Positions 18,054 to 27,989 are shown, numbered from the stretch's first letter. The stretch: 64,000 nucleotides of DNA from Bordetella genomosp. 9 (GCF_002119725.1 NZ_CP021109.1:2542001-2606000), one strand, 5' to 3'. Numbers and translations are program-made. Notes: generated from the sequence alone by a model not told the origin.

Positions 18054-18599
18054 CTAGCGGGGGGAAAAGCCCGCCCTTTGCGCCATTGCCAGAAAGCCAG
18101 GCACCGCCATCAGGCCGGCCAGTTTGGCAAAGGCAACCTGACCGGCGCCGACGCGCTCGGCCGGCATCAGGAGATTCAACGTCCCGAGGCAGACATCGCC
18201 GGCGACCACGGGCACGTTGATCACGGACTTCAATCCCAGCGAAAGAATCGCCGCGTGGTCGTCGAAGGACTCGCGGATCGCCGCCTCGCCCTCTCCCACG
18301 TACACCTTCCTATCCAGCAAAACGTGCTGCCCCCAGCGCGTGCCTGCTTTCTGCTTGGAGCCGCCCGGCGGGTAAGAGACCGGGTCGGAGCTGTACAGCC
18401 GCACCACAGCGATGCGATCGGCGTCGAACCGGTTCACGGTGCAAAGCGTTTGTCCCAGGACCGGCCTGGCATAGGCGTCGATGGCCGCGAACAGGGCCAC
18501 CGGATCCGTGGCGGCACAGGCCGCCACCACCGCGTCGATGCCTTGCAAAGGGGCATGCGCCAATGCGGGCGCGCCGGGTGACATGGATGGGTTTTGCAT
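18054..18599 (-). CDS. GAF domain-containing protein
   Basis: A 181-residue protein. After a 30-residue lead comes a single GAF-type sensory domain, with WGQHVLLDRKVYVGEGEAAIRESFDDH, then GLKSVINVPVVAGDVCLGTLNLL, which is the classic core strand pair. No output domain is present, so it is a free-standing small-molecule sensor or binding protein. The start at 18599 has a GAGGA ribosome site 5 bases upstream. That site immediately follows the T-run of a strong intrinsic terminator on the same strand. It lies downstream of a Bug receptor gene. Confidence 0.82.
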   Translation of the reverse strand: MQNPSMSPGAPALAHAPLQGIDAVVAACAATDPVALFAAIDAYARPVLGQTLCTVNRFDADRIAVVRLYSSDPVSYPPGGSKQKAGTRWGQHVLLDRKVYVGEGEAAIRESFDDHAAILSLGLKSVINVPVVAGDVCLGTLNLLMPAERVGAGQVAFAKLAGLMAVPGFLAMAQRAGFSPR

Positions 18600-18608
18600 C
18601 GATTCCTC

Positions 18609-18643
18609 AAAAAAAACCGGGACCGGCATGCAGCCGGGCCCGG
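18609..18643 (-). terminator. Rho-independent terminator between the Bug and GAF genes
   Basis: On the minus strand two 5 bp GC-rich half-stems separated by one mismatch (CCGGG/CCCGG outside, CCGGC/GCCGG inside) close a 5-base loop and are followed by eight Ts. This is the best intrinsic terminator seen in the window. It ends the Bug receptor transcript (stop at 18710). The GAF gene's ribosome site begins one base beyond the T-run. Confidence 0.85.
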
Positions 18644-18652
18644 ATATTGACG

Positions 18653-18675
18653 GTTCGGCCGCTGGGCGGCCGAAC
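18653..18675 (-). other. Perfect 10 bp hairpin upstream of the terminator
   Basis: GTTCGGCCGC and GCGGCCGAAC form a perfect inverted repeat around a 3-base loop, 34 bp after the Bug stop codon and 9 bp before the terminator. Two tandem hairpins in one 110 bp intergenic region could protect the mRNA 3' end or form alternative structures. Confidence 0.5.
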
Positions 18676-18709
18676 GCAGGAAGTGGCGCCTGGGGCTTGC
18701 GCGGCCGGC

Positions 18710-19681
18710 TTATTCGTCGGCCTTGATGCCCAGCTCGCGCACCAGCTTGCCGTACTTGTCGGCATCGCGGGCCAGCGTCTTGCCGAACTCCTCGGGCGTG
18801 GATTGCAACACCTGCACGCCCATGTCGTCCATCTGCTTCTTCACTTCCGGCAGGGCCAGGATGCGGTTGATCTCCTTGTTCAGCTTGTCGACGATGGCGG
18901 GGTCCATGCCGGCCGGGCCGAAAGCGCCGTACCACACCGCCAGCTCGTAGCCGGGCACCGTCTCGCCCACCGTGGGAACATCGGGCATCAACGGCGAACG
19001 CTTTTCCTCTGTGACGGCGAGCAGCTTCAGTTTGCCCGACTTCACGTGCGGCAGCGTCTGCGTGCCCGCGCTGAACAGCAGCTGGGTGCGGCCAGCCACG
19101 GTGTCCAGCACCGCAGGCGCGCCGCCGCGGTAGGGAATGTGCACCATCTGCACGCCGGTGGCCTTCTGGAACAGCGCGGCGCTGAGGTGGTTGGTCGAGC
19201 CTGCGCCCGCCGAAGCGTAGGCGATCTGGCCGGGATGCTCCTTCGCGTAGGCAATCAGTTCGGCCACGTTCTTGGCCGGCACGGAGGGGTTGACCACCAT
19301 GGTGTTGGTGACCAGGGCCAGCTCGGCGATGGGGCTGAAGTCCTTCACGCCGTCGAACGGCATGGACGAATACAGCGCCTGGTTCATGGTGTGCGTGCTC
19401 ATCGAGCCGATCAGCAGCGTGTAGCCGTCCGGCTTGGAACGCGCCACGTAGGCGGAACCGATGTTGCCGGAAGCGCCGGAGCGGTTTTCCACGATGACGG
19501 ACTGGCCGAAGGACTGGCTCATGTGCTGCGCGAGCAGGCGGGCCAGGATGTCGGTGGAGCCGCCGGCGGCCCACGGCACGATCATCGTGATGGGCTTTTC
19601 CGGATAGGCCGCATGGCTGGCGGCGGGAAGCACGGCGAGCGCGACGGCAGCCGCGCCCAGGAAACGTCGTATCGATTTCAT
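18710..19681 (-). CDS. Bug-family (TctC-like) periplasmic solute receptor
   Basis: A 323-residue receptor with signal peptide (cleavage expected after SHA near residue 24) and family blocks YPEKPITMIVPWAAGGSTDILAR and VENRSGASGNIGSAYVARS. It should bind an organic acid or related solute in the periplasm. No TctAB genes are near. It follows the gamma-glutamyltranspeptidase-like gene on the same strand after 176 bp, so the two may share a transcript and a substrate, for example a gamma-glutamyl compound. That link is inference. Confidence 0.93.
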   Translation of the reverse strand: MKSIRRFLGAAAVALAVLPAASHAAYPEKPITMIVPWAAGGSTDILARLLAQHMSQSFGQSVIVENRSGASGNIGSAYVARSKPDGYTLLIGSMSTHTMNQALYSSMPFDGVKDFSPIAELALVTNTMVVNPSVPAKNVAELIAYAKEHPGQIAYASAGAGSTNHLSAALFQKATGVQMVHIPYRGGAPAVLDTVAGRTQLLFSAGTQTLPHVKSGKLKLLAVTEEKRSPLMPDVPTVGETVPGYELAVWYGAFGPAGMDPAIVDKLNKEINRILALPEVKKQMDDMGVQVLQSTPEEFGKTLARDADKYGKLVRELGIKADE

Positions 19682-19857
19682 GAAGCAATCCCCATGGTTG
19701 AGTCGCGCGCGGTACGGTTGCAGCGCGCGGCGGATGAAAAAACAGCCTTGGCCCGCGAGCCTCAGCCACGACCGGGACGCGCCGCGCCGTTCCGCGCAAT
19801 GCGCGGAGCCGGCGCGACCGCCCGACGGCCGGATGACGCCCGATGCGTCAACCGGCC

Positions 19858-21720
19858 TTAACGACCCACGGCATAGCCTTGCATGCCGCGCGGATTGGCG
19901 CCTGCGCGCAGCAGCCGCCCGCCGCCCGCATCCGGTTCGCGGGTGCAGGCGCTGATGCGGCCTTCGGACCAGTCGCCGCCCACCTTGACCTCATGGCCGG
20001 CTGCACGCAGCCCTTCCACCGTTTCGGACGGAAAGCGGGACTCCAGCGTGATGCGGTTGAGGTTGGGCGTGCGCGGCCAGAACGAGCCGGGAAAGTGATC
20101 GATATGCCAGGACGGACAGTCGATGGCTTCCTGCAGATTCATGCCGTAGACGGCATGCCGCAGGAAAAATGCCACGGTCCATTGGTCCTGCTGGTCGCCT
20201 CCCGGCGTGCCGAAGGCCATATAGGGTTCGTCGTCGCGCAGCGCCATGCCCGGCGACAGCGTCGTGCAGGGCCGCGTGCCGGGACGCAGCGTACCGGGCA
20301 GGCCTTCGTCCAGCCACGTCATCTGCAGGCGCGTCGTAATGGAAAAACCCAGCTCCGGCACGGCGGGGCTGGACGACAGCCATCCGCCCGACGGGGTCGC
20401 CGACACCATATTGCCGTCGCTGTCGATCACGTCGATGTGGCAGGTGTCGCCCACGAAAACCTCGCGCTCCAGCCATTCCTCGACCGGTGGCAGTTGCGCG
20501 AACGTGGGTTCGCCGACGCCGAAGCGGGTATCGGCGTGCGCCAGCGCGCGCGCCGGCGCCTGCAGATCGGGCAGACGGAACTCGCGTCCGTCAGGCCGCC
20601 CGGGACGCAATTCGCGCGACGCGGCATCGCCGATCGATGCGGCGCGCTCGCGCGCATAGGCGTCGGAAAGCAGCGTGTCCAAGGGCACGTCCACGGCGTC
20701 GGGATCGCCATACCATGCCAGCTTGTCCGCGAAGGCCAGCTTGGCGGCCTCCGCAACTTTGTGAACGAAGGCCGGCGAATCGGGCGCGACGTTTTCGAGG
20801 CCCAGATGCCGCAGCACGGCCAGCTGTTGCAGGAAGACCGGCCCTTGCGACCAGGGGCCGCACTTGGCGACGGTATAGCGGCCGAAGCGCGCGGTCACCG
20901 GCGCCTCGTAGCTAGGCTGCCAGGCGGCCATATCGTCCAGGCGCAGCAGGCCCCGGTTGCGCTCGCCGGTGCAGTCGCGCACCGCCTGGGTGCGATAGAA
21001 CTGATCGATGGCGCGCGCCACGAAGCCGCGATACCAGACATCGATGGCGGCGTCGATACGCGCGCGGCGGTCGCCCTTGCCGCTGGCTTCATTCAGAATG
21101 CGCGTGTAGGTATCGGCGATGGCCGGCGTGCGGAACAGATGGTCGGGATGCGGAACGCGACCGCCCGGCAGCCAGACATCGGCCGACGTCGTCCATTCGT
21201 CGCGGAACAGCCCCTGCACCGCGTAGATCGCCTGGACGATGCGCGGCACCAGCGGAAAGCCGTTGCGGGCATACTCGATGGCCGGGCGCAGCACGTCGGC
21301 CAGCTCCCAGGTTCCGTGGTCGCGCAGCAGCGTCGACCAGGCGCCGAAAGCGCCCGGAACGGTGGCGGGCAGCAGGCCGATGCCGGGCACCAGATCCAGT
21401 CCCAACCCCTTGAAGTATGACGGCGTGGCGAGCGCCGGCGCGCTGCCCTGTCCGCACAGGGACTGCATGCGCCGTTCTTTCTCATTCCACAGCAGGATGG
21501 GAACTTCACCGCCCGGGCCGTTCAGATGCGGTTCAACGATCTGCAGCATGAAGCCGCCCGCTGCGGCCGCGTCGAAGGCATTGCCGCCGCGTTCCAGCAC
21601 GCTCATCGCCACCTGCGACGCCAGCCAGTGCGTGGACGACACGACACCGAAGCTGCCGCGGATTTCCGGCCGCGTAGTGAATGAAGGGGTGGCCATAACT
21701 TTCGCCATATTTTGAAACAA
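19858..21720 (-). CDS. Gamma-glutamyltranspeptidase family protein
   Basis: A 620-residue Ntn-hydrolase-family enzyme. The N-terminal half shows the GGNAFDAAAAGGFMLQIVEPHLNGPGG block of gamma-glutamyltransferases. The processed subunit would start at Thr 426 in GDTCHIDVIDSDGNMVSATPSGG, matching the catalytic T-T-H region with Cys in the second position. Members of this subgroup cleave gamma-glutamyl bonds or acylate cephalosporins. No obvious signal peptide is seen, so it is probably cytoplasmic, unlike E. coli Ggt. The start could be 21720 or 21696 (MATPSFTTRPEIRG), the latter resembling homologs better. It is divergent from a LysR gene. Confidence 0.88.
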   Translation of the reverse strand: MFQNMAKVMATPSFTTRPEIRGSFGVVSSTHWLASQVAMSVLERGGNAFDAAAAGGFMLQIVEPHLNGPGGEVPILLWNEKERRMQSLCGQGSAPALATPSYFKGLGLDLVPGIGLLPATVPGAFGAWSTLLRDHGTWELADVLRPAIEYARNGFPLVPRIVQAIYAVQGLFRDEWTTSADVWLPGGRVPHPDHLFRTPAIADTYTRILNEASGKGDRRARIDAAIDVWYRGFVARAIDQFYRTQAVRDCTGERNRGLLRLDDMAAWQPSYEAPVTARFGRYTVAKCGPWSQGPVFLQQLAVLRHLGLENVAPDSPAFVHKVAEAAKLAFADKLAWYGDPDAVDVPLDTLLSDAYARERAASIGDAASRELRPGRPDGREFRLPDLQAPARALAHADTRFGVGEPTFAQLPPVEEWLEREVFVGDTCHIDVIDSDGNMVSATPSGGWLSSSPAVPELGFSITTRLQMTWLDEGLPGTLRPGTRPCTTLSPGMALRDDEPYMAFGTPGGDQQDQWTVAFFLRHAVYGMNLQEAIDCPSWHIDHFPGSFWPRTPNLNRITLESRFPSETVEGLRAAGHEVKVGGDWSEGRISACTREPDAGGGRLLRAGANPRGMQGYAVGR

Positions 21721-21761
21721 TCGCAGTATACGCAGCGGCAGATAACGAAATTCTTGTTTTT

Positions 21762-21789
21762 TATAATAGGTCCATAATCAAATGGTTAT
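21762..21789. promoter_or_regulatory. Promoter and palindrome between ggt-like and lysR genes
   Basis: A perfect TATAAT lies at 21762-21767 on the plus strand, suitable as the -10 box of the lysR gene; no good -35 is seen 17 bp upstream. Just downstream, ATAATCAAATGGTTAT (21774-21789) has ATAA/TTAT arms around an 8-base centre, resembling the T-N11-A dyad bound by LysR proteins. It overlaps the first possible lysR start codon, which suggests autoregulation. A TATACT at about 21724-21729 (minus strand) could be the -10 of the opposing gene. Confidence 0.5.
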
Positions 21790-22849
21790 AGGACCGTTCA
21801 CCGCCATGTCCGCCGTTTCCACCCGCCTGCTGTCCCGGCTCAAGCTGCGCCATCTGACCTTGCTGACCCGCATTGCCCCCGGCGATTCGCTCACGCGCGT
21901 GGCGGAATCCATGGGCGTCAGCCAGCCGGCCGCGACCAAGGCCTTGGCAGAGATCGAAGATCTTTTCGGCGGACCGCTGTTCGTGCGCACCGCGCGCGGC
22001 CTGAGACCCACGCCGCTGGGGGAATTGGCGCTGGTCCGCGCACGCCACATGCTGCAGGACATCGATCACTGGGCGGTGGAGATGGAGGCGCTGCGCGGCG
22101 GCCATGCCGCGCATTTGCACGTGGGCGCGATCCCCTTTATCTCCGCGCGCGTGCTGGTCCCCACCATCGAGCGTCTGTACGCCCGCCACCGCATTACGGT
22201 GCACCTGGAACGCGCCACCACGGACCAATTGCTTCAATCGCTGCGCGCACATGCGCTGGACTGCGTGATCGGGCGCGCCTCCGTGATGATCGGCATGGAT
22301 GAATTGCGGCACGAAGTGCTTTATCCGCAAAGGCCCGCGCTCATCGCCAACCCGCGTCTGGCGCGCCGCATGGCGCGGCGCGCGCCCGATTGGCGCGAAC
22401 TGGCGGAGATGAACTGGATTCTGCCCACGCCCGCCACGCCCATCGGCAATATGGTCAGCGAACTGTTCACGCGCGCCGGCGTGCGGCCGCCCTCGCCGCG
22501 CGTCCAAACCTATTCCACCGACGTGATCGCCATGCTGATGCGCGATGACGATAGCCTGGTCTCCATCGTCCCCGAAGATATCGCGCTGGACCTGGCGCGT
22601 GGCGGCGGCGTTGTCATGGTGCCATGGCATTTCGACTGGACCCTGCCGCCGATCAGCCTGATCCGGCGCCGCCGCGACGTGGCGCTGGAAGCGGAGGAAC
22701 GCTTCGCCGATATCCTGCGCGAAGTTTGCCGGGAGACCGTGGGGGCGGCGGCGCCGCGCGACCAGTCCGGCGGCAACGACAAAGACGATCGGCTGAAGCC
22801 GGCCGCCACAGGCGCCGCCAAGCGTGAACGCACGATGTCCGACTCGTAA
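21782..22849 (+). CDS. LysR-family transcriptional regulator
   Basis: A 355-residue LysR regulator of the GbpR/CbbR-like subgroup. The HTH is at about residues 38-57 (VAESMGVSQPAATKALAEIE), later than usual, and the effector domain begins LHVGAIPFISARVLVPTIE. ATG 21782 gives an unusually short leader after the TATAAT box; ATG 21806 (MSAVSTRLLSRL), preceded by AGGA, is equally plausible. The C-terminus has an extra polar tail of about 30 residues. Divergent position suggests control of the gamma-glutamyltranspeptidase-like gene. Confidence 0.88.
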   Translation: MVIGPFTAMSAVSTRLLSRLKLRHLTLLTRIAPGDSLTRVAESMGVSQPAATKALAEIEDLFGGPLFVRTARGLRPTPLGELALVRARHMLQDIDHWAVEMEALRGGHAAHLHVGAIPFISARVLVPTIERLYARHRITVHLERATTDQLLQSLRAHALDCVIGRASVMIGMDELRHEVLYPQRPALIANPRLARRMARRAPDWRELAEMNWILPTPATPIGNMVSELFTRAGVRPPSPRVQTYSTDVIAMLMRDDDSLVSIVPEDIALDLARGGGVVMVPWHFDWTLPPISLIRRRRDVALEAEERFADILREVCRETVGAAAPRDQSGGNDKDDRLKPAATGAAKRERTMSDS

Positions 22850-23080
22850 GCAATGGCAAATGCAGCGCCCTGCCTCGCGCCGCGCCGCGATGCATGCGCG
22901 GCAAGCGCGACAAGGCCTTATCGGGTGTGGGCCGCGAAGCTGACAGTACGATTCCTCACGAAAAAATCAGGGACAGCGGGCCGGGCGCGCGGCGGAATGC
23001 GTATGCTTCGCCACACCCGCGCCCCGGCCGGCTTTCCCTGCCGAAGGCGCGTCACCTCGCATGTATTGAAGGAGATCAGG

Positions 23081-23617
23081 ATGAAACTGCGCACCACCGT
23101 GCTGGCCGCGTCGTTGCTGTTCGGCACCGCGGCATTCGCGCAAACGCAACCGGCCCAGAACGCCGGCCTGGCGGCGCCCGCCGCCGTCACCGCCACCGGC
23201 GCGGCCGCCCAGGCCAACGGCAAGGAACGCGTCGAAAAGCACATCAAGCAGCTGCACGACCAGTTGAAGATCACCCCCGCCGAAGAGGCGCAGTGGGCCG
23301 TGGTCGCCCAAACCATGCGCGATAACGCCATGGAGATCGATCGGCTGATCGCCAAGCGCGAGCAGCGCGCCGCCATGACCGCGCTGGAGGACCTGGATTC
23401 CTACGCGCAGATCATGCAGGCGAACTCCGACGGCGTGAAGAAATTGGCGGCCGTGTTCGCGCCGCTGTACAACGCCATGCCCGACGAGCAGAAGCGCAAT
23501 GCCGACAAGGTGTTCGCCGAATCGCATGAGCGCCGCGCGGCGCATCATGGCAAAAACGGGCCGAACAAGGGAACGACCGCGCCCGGCAAGACCGCGCCGT
23601 CTTCCAGCAACGGCTGA
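23081..23617 (+). CDS. Periplasmic LTXXQ-motif (Spy/CpxP-like) protein
   Basis: A 178-residue exported protein. Signal peptide to about residue 20 (AAFA), then a helical domain with the LKITPAEEAQWAVVA segment matching the LTxxQ motif of Spy/CpxP-type periplasmic chaperones, and a disordered Lys/Gly/Ser-rich tail. Spy relatives protect unfolded envelope proteins or sense envelope stress; a role here is inferred only. A GGAG ribosome site lies 6 bases before the ATG. The next gene starts 12 bp downstream, so the two are probably co-transcribed. Confidence 0.8.
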   Translation: MKLRTTVLAASLLFGTAAFAQTQPAQNAGLAAPAAVTATGAAAQANGKERVEKHIKQLHDQLKITPAEEAQWAVVAQTMRDNAMEIDRLIAKREQRAAMTALEDLDSYAQIMQANSDGVKKLAAVFAPLYNAMPDEQKRNADKVFAESHERRAAHHGKNGPNKGTTAPGKTAPSSSNG

Positions 23618-23629
23618 GGCGGGAACGGC

Positions 23630-23986
23630 ATGAAACCATCGCACGCGATCGCATCCATCATGACGCCGCGCATGACACGTCCTGCGCCAGCGTCGCGTTC
23701 CCCTGTGCTGCGTCGAGTCGCGCTGATGCTGGCGGCAGGCGTCGCCACCGCGGGGGCCGTGGCCACCGCCCAGGCCCAAGTCAGCATCAACGTCGGAATC
23801 GGCACGCCCGTCTATACTTCGCCGCCGCCCGTGGTCGTGTCGCCGCGGCCGGTCTATGTGGCGCCGCCACCGGTCGTTTACCGCGGCCGCGACCGCTGGG
23901 GCCGGGACCGTCCGCCACCGGTGGTGGTGCGCCATCCCGTCCGCCACGACGAGCATCGCGACCATCACGGCGATCATCGCCGTTGA
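23630..23986 (+). CDS. Small exported proline/histidine-rich protein, function unknown
   Basis: A 118-residue protein. A basic N-terminus and hydrophobic segment (about residues 29-49, ending AQAQ) form a signal peptide, possibly from a later start (Met 11, 15 or 33). The mature part is rich in Pro and Val (PPPVVVSPRPVYVAPPPVVY) and then in Arg, His and Asp (HDEHRDHHGDHRR). The His-rich end might bind metal, but this is speculative. It lies 12 bp after the LTxxQ gene and ends 5 bp from the convergent modE stop. Confidence 0.65.
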   Translation: MKPSHAIASIMTPRMTRPAPASRSPVLRRVALMLAAGVATAGAVATAQAQVSINVGIGTPVYTSPPPVVVSPRPVYVAPPPVVYRGRDRWGRDRPPPVVVRHPVRHDEHRDHHGDHRR

Positions 23987-23991
23987 CGGGG

Positions 23992-24381
23992 TCAGCCCTT
24001 CAGAAGCGAAGTCAATTCCGCGATCTGCGTCCCACAAGCGGCGTGGGCGCGGGCTTCGATGCCGCGGTAGAGCGCGACGATCCGTTCGCCGACGGGTGTC
24101 AATTCCGTCCGCCCCCCGCTGGGGCCGCCGGGGCCGGAATGGGTGGCTGGCGATTCCAGCGACCGGTTCAGCTCATCGACCAGCGCCCATGCGCGCCGGT
24201 ACGACATGCCCAGACCGCGCGCGGCCGCCGATATCGACCCGTGCTGCGCGATGGCTTCGAGCAGCGCGACCTTGCCGGGCCCGATGGCCACCAGATCCCC
24301 GTGAACGATGCGCAGCCGGAACCGGGCCTGCGCCTGGCCGGGCGCCAAAGAAGCGGAGCGTTGCACGGATGATGTCGGCAT
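23992..24381 (-). CDS. Short ModE-type regulator (HTH domain only)
   Basis: A 129-residue protein matching the N-terminal LysR-like winged helix of ModE: FRLRIVHGDLVAIGPGKVALLEAIAQHGSISAAARGLGMSYRRAWALVDELN, followed by GGRTELTPVGERIVALYRGIE. The C-terminal TOBE/Mop molybdate-binding domains of E. coli ModE are absent, so molybdate sensing must be indirect or the protein acts otherwise; such short forms are common in proteobacteria. The start at 24381 gives the family N-terminus. The modABC genes lie 1 kb away, separated by an opposing gene. Confidence 0.85.
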   Translation of the reverse strand: MPTSSVQRSASLAPGQAQARFRLRIVHGDLVAIGPGKVALLEAIAQHGSISAAARGLGMSYRRAWALVDELNRSLESPATHSGPGGPSGGRTELTPVGERIVALYRGIEARAHAACGTQIAELTSLLKG

Positions 24382-24489
24382 AGGCGCGAGATTACACGAC
24401 GCCCCGTGCCGCGGGCGCATCCCGGCGTTGCTGCTATAGTCCCGGCCACCATTTTTACCAACGCCTGCCTCGCTGCGGCGATAAAGACG

Positions 24490-25377
24490 ATGCCACGAGT
24501 CGCGGTTTGCCTGACCACCTTCAATCGCGTTGACTGCGCCAGGATTTCCCTGGAAATCATGAAGCTGAACTGGCCTGCGCCCTGGCCGGTCGTCCATTCC
24601 TGCTCGAATGCCGCGTACGAGCAATATCTGGAAGATGCGCTGATACGCCGCGAGCCGCTGCCGATGACGGCTGGCGCCGCCGACCTGCTCGCCTCCTCCA
24701 TAGAGCAGGCCGTTGCGCGTTTTGACGCCGAATACGTCGTTCATCTGGAAGGCGATACCTGGATCTTCGACCAGGGCGTCATCGAGCGCTACGTCGGCAA
24801 GCTGGAGGCGGACCCGGAAGCCGTCATCGCGGCCTCGAGCTGGAGCATCGATCGCATGGCGGGCTGGGATCGGTCCCCGTATCTGCGCAGGCGTATACGC
24901 CATGCCGCTCGCGAACTGCTGCGGCCGCTCTGGCCCAACTACGGCATCAAGAACCGGCAAACGCTTTCCACGCAGTTCTTCATCGCCAAGACGACGCCTG
25001 CGTTCCTGGAAGTGATTGCCGCGCTGAAAACGGCCCCCGGCAAGTATCTGGAAAACATGCTGTACGCCGGCGTGGTGCATCGATTGGGCTCGAAGGCGAT
25101 TATCGGGATGCCGGAACGTGAGCCCGTTCATCCGCAGTATCGCGACATCTGCGAAGCCCTTACTCTGTATTCCCAGCACGTGCCCAGCAACGCCGGGCTG
25201 CAGCGTGAGGCCATGGCGGCGGGACGGCCCTTGCCCGCCATGCCAGGCAAAAAGGAGACGCTGGCCGCCGCACGCCTAGCCCGGCTGGGTCCGAACATGA
25301 AGAAACTGCTGGAAAGCAAAGACCTGGCGTACTACAACCCCGGCGCCAAACGCGACCTAGGGACCGATTCGCTGTAA
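24490..25377 (+). CDS. Glycosyltransferase-like protein (GT-A fold)
   Basis: A 295-residue protein whose first strand MPRVAVCLTTFNRVDCARIS is typical of family 2-like GT-A glycosyltransferases. YVVHLEGDTWIFDQGVIERY near 83-102 could supply the acidic metal-binding motif. No membrane segment is seen, so it should be cytoplasmic. It stands alone between modE and modABC on the opposite strand, with no other glycan genes nearby. A TATAGT at 24435-24440 may be its -10 box. Donor and acceptor cannot be inferred. Confidence 0.65.
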   Translation: MPRVAVCLTTFNRVDCARISLEIMKLNWPAPWPVVHSCSNAAYEQYLEDALIRREPLPMTAGAADLLASSIEQAVARFDAEYVVHLEGDTWIFDQGVIERYVGKLEADPEAVIAASSWSIDRMAGWDRSPYLRRRIRHAARELLRPLWPNYGIKNRQTLSTQFFIAKTTPAFLEVIAALKTAPGKYLENMLYAGVVHRLGSKAIIGMPEREPVHPQYRDICEALTLYSQHVPSNAGLQREAMAAGRPLPAMPGKKETLAAARLARLGPNMKKLLESKDLAYYNPGAKRDLGTDSL

Positions 25378-25380
25378 GGG

Positions 25381-26472
25381 TCAACTCAACACCGACACCG
25401 CCTTGATCTGCGCCCACACTTCCCGCCCCGGCGCCAGTTGCAGCCGGTCGTGCGAATAGCGCGTAATGCGGGCCAGCAAGGGCGTCCCGCAGGCATCGAG
25501 CCTGACCATGACCTGGGCCGGATCGTCGACCGGGACGCTGCCTTCCACGCGCACCGGCAGTACGTTGAGGATGCTGCCGTCTTCCTGCCTGGACAGCGCC
25601 AGGCTGACGTCGCGCGCCTTCACCACCAGGCGCACCGGATGGCCCGCCGGCGCTGCCGCATGGATCACGCGCAGGGCCGCGCCGTTTGCCGGCAGCGACA
25701 CGGTCAACAGGCGATAGGCATCGTCGTAGCCGGCGGCGCGCCCTTGGATCACAACAGCGGCCTCATCGCCATGAGCGGGGGGCAGTCCCAGATCCGCGAG
25801 CGTCGCGGCAATCGGCCCGGCCGATACGATGCGGCCGTTATCCAGCAGGACCACGTGATCGGCCAGCCGCGCGACCTCCTGCGCCGCATGGCTGACGTAC
25901 AGCACCGGGATCTCCAGCGCATCGTGCAAACGTTCGAGGTATGGCAGGATTTCCTGCTTGCGCCGGCCATCCAGCGCGGCCAGGGGCTCGTCCATCAGCA
26001 ATAGATCAGGGCTCGTCAACAATGCGCGCGCGATGCCGACGCGCTGGCGCTCGCCGCCGGACAAGCGATCGGGCATGCGCTCCATCAGGTGCTCGATGCC
26101 GAGCAGCGCCGCGGCATCCGCCGGCGCCACACGCCGGGCCGCCGGCGGCACCCGACGGTAGCCGTAAAGCAGATTGCCCCGCACGTTCAAATGCGGAAAA
26201 AGGTTGGCTTCCTGAAAGACATAGCCGATGCCGCGGCGATGCGCGGGCACGAGCACGCCGCGCGCGGTGTCCAGCCATACCTGGCCGTTCACCCGCAGAT
26301 ATCCCGGCTCGGGCATGGCCAGGCCAGCGACGCAGCGCAGCACGGTCGTCTTGCCCGAACCCGACGGACCGAACAGGGCCGTCACCCCGCGGCCGGGCAG
26401 ATGCAAGTCGACATCCAGCGTGAAAGCGCCCTGGGTCAGGCGGAAACGCGCCTGGATGGCGGGCGCGTTCAT
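25381..26472 (-). CDS. modC: Molybdate ABC transporter ATP-binding protein ModC
   Basis: A 363-residue ATPase. Walker A GPSGSGKT (about 32-39), signature [16 protein letters not shown] and Walker [15 protein letters not shown] are all present. The C-terminal 110 residues form the molybdate-binding Mop/TOBE domain that identifies ModC. Its ATG overlaps the modB stop in the ATGA arrangement. It powers high-affinity molybdate uptake. The stop lies 3 bp from the convergent glycosyltransferase stop. Confidence 0.95.
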   Translation of the reverse strand: MNAPAIQARFRLTQGAFTLDVDLHLPGRGVTALFGPSGSGKTTVLRCVAGLAMPEPGYLRVNGQVWLDTARGVLVPAHRRGIGYVFQEANLFPHLNVRGNLLYGYRRVPPAARRVAPADAAALLGIEHLMERMPDRLSGGERQRVGIARALLTSPDLLLMDEPLAALDGRRKQEILPYLERLHDALEIPVLYVSHAAQEVARLADHVVLLDNGRIVSAGPIAATLADLGLPPAHGDEAAVVIQGRAAGYDDAYRLLTVSLPANGAALRVIHAAAPAGHPVRLVVKARDVSLALSRQEDGSILNVLPVRVEGSVPVDDPAQVMVRLDACGTPLLARITRYSHDRLQLAPGREVWAQIKAVSVLS

Positions 26473-27146
26473 GGCCGTCCCCAAGGCGCCGCGCGTCGCG
26501 CGTAAAGCAGCAGCAGGATCATAAAGGACAGGGTCACCATGCCGGCCGCCAGCCAGTGCGCCCGGCCGTATTCCAGCGCTTCGACATGGTCGTAGATCTG
26601 CACGGAAACCACGCGCGTGCTGCCCGGGATGTTGCCCCCGATCATCAGCACCACGCCGAACTCGCCCACCGTATGCGCGAAGCCCAGCACCGCGGCCGCG
26701 AGATAGCCCGGCCGCGCAAGCGGCAGGACCACCGACACGAAGCGGTCCCATGGCCCGGCGCGCAGCGTGGCGGCCGCCTCCATCGGCATGCGGCCGATCG
26801 CCGCGAAAGCGTTCTGCAGCGGCTGCACCACGAAAGGCAGCGAATACACCAGCGATCCCACCACCAGTCCGGCAAAGGTGAAAGGCAGCGTGCCCAGGCC
26901 CAGGGCCTGCGTCAGCCGGCCGGCGTACCCCTGCGGGCCCATCAGCAACAACAGATAGAAACCGATCACCGTCGGCGGCAGGACCAGCGGCAGCGCCACC
27001 AGCGCGCCCACCGGCCCGCGCCAGCGCGACCGCGTGTTGGCCAGCCACCAGGCCAGCGGCGTGCCGGCAACAAGCAGCAGCGCGGTCGTGACCGCAGCCA
27101 GTTTCAAAGTCAGCCAGATCGCGGCGGCGTCTTCGCCATTCAGCAT
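26469..27146 (-). CDS. modB: Molybdate ABC transporter permease ModB
   Basis: A 225-residue inner-membrane permease with about five to six hydrophobic segments and the ABC-interaction (EAA-type) loop [21 protein letters not shown]. Length is typical of ModB. It starts 12 bp downstream of modA and overlaps modC by 4 bp. Confidence 0.95.
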   Translation of the reverse strand: MLNGEDAAAIWLTLKLAAVTTALLLVAGTPLAWWLANTRSRWRGPVGALVALPLVLPPTVIGFYLLLLMGPQGYAGRLTQALGLGTLPFTFAGLVVGSLVYSLPFVVQPLQNAFAAIGRMPMEAAATLRAGPWDRFVSVVLPLARPGYLAAAVLGFAHTVGEFGVVLMIGGNIPGSTRVVSVQIYDHVEALEYGRAHWLAAGMVTLSFMILLLLYARRAAPWGRP

Positions 27147-27158
27147 GATGGCGGCGGA

Positions 27159-27953
<795 letters not shown>

Positions 27954-27968
27954 CTATAAGGGCGGGAC

Positions 27969-27989
27969 CGTTATGCATGACTGTATACG
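27969..27989. promoter_or_regulatory. Possible ModE-type operator upstream of modA
   Basis: The 21-base segment has imperfect inverted arms, CGTTATGCA and TGTATACG. They resemble the CGTTATAT half-site known for ModE operators, with one base missing from the right arm. It sits 55 bp upstream of the modA start, where a repressor site would be expected. The match is partial, so this is a candidate only. Confidence 0.3.
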
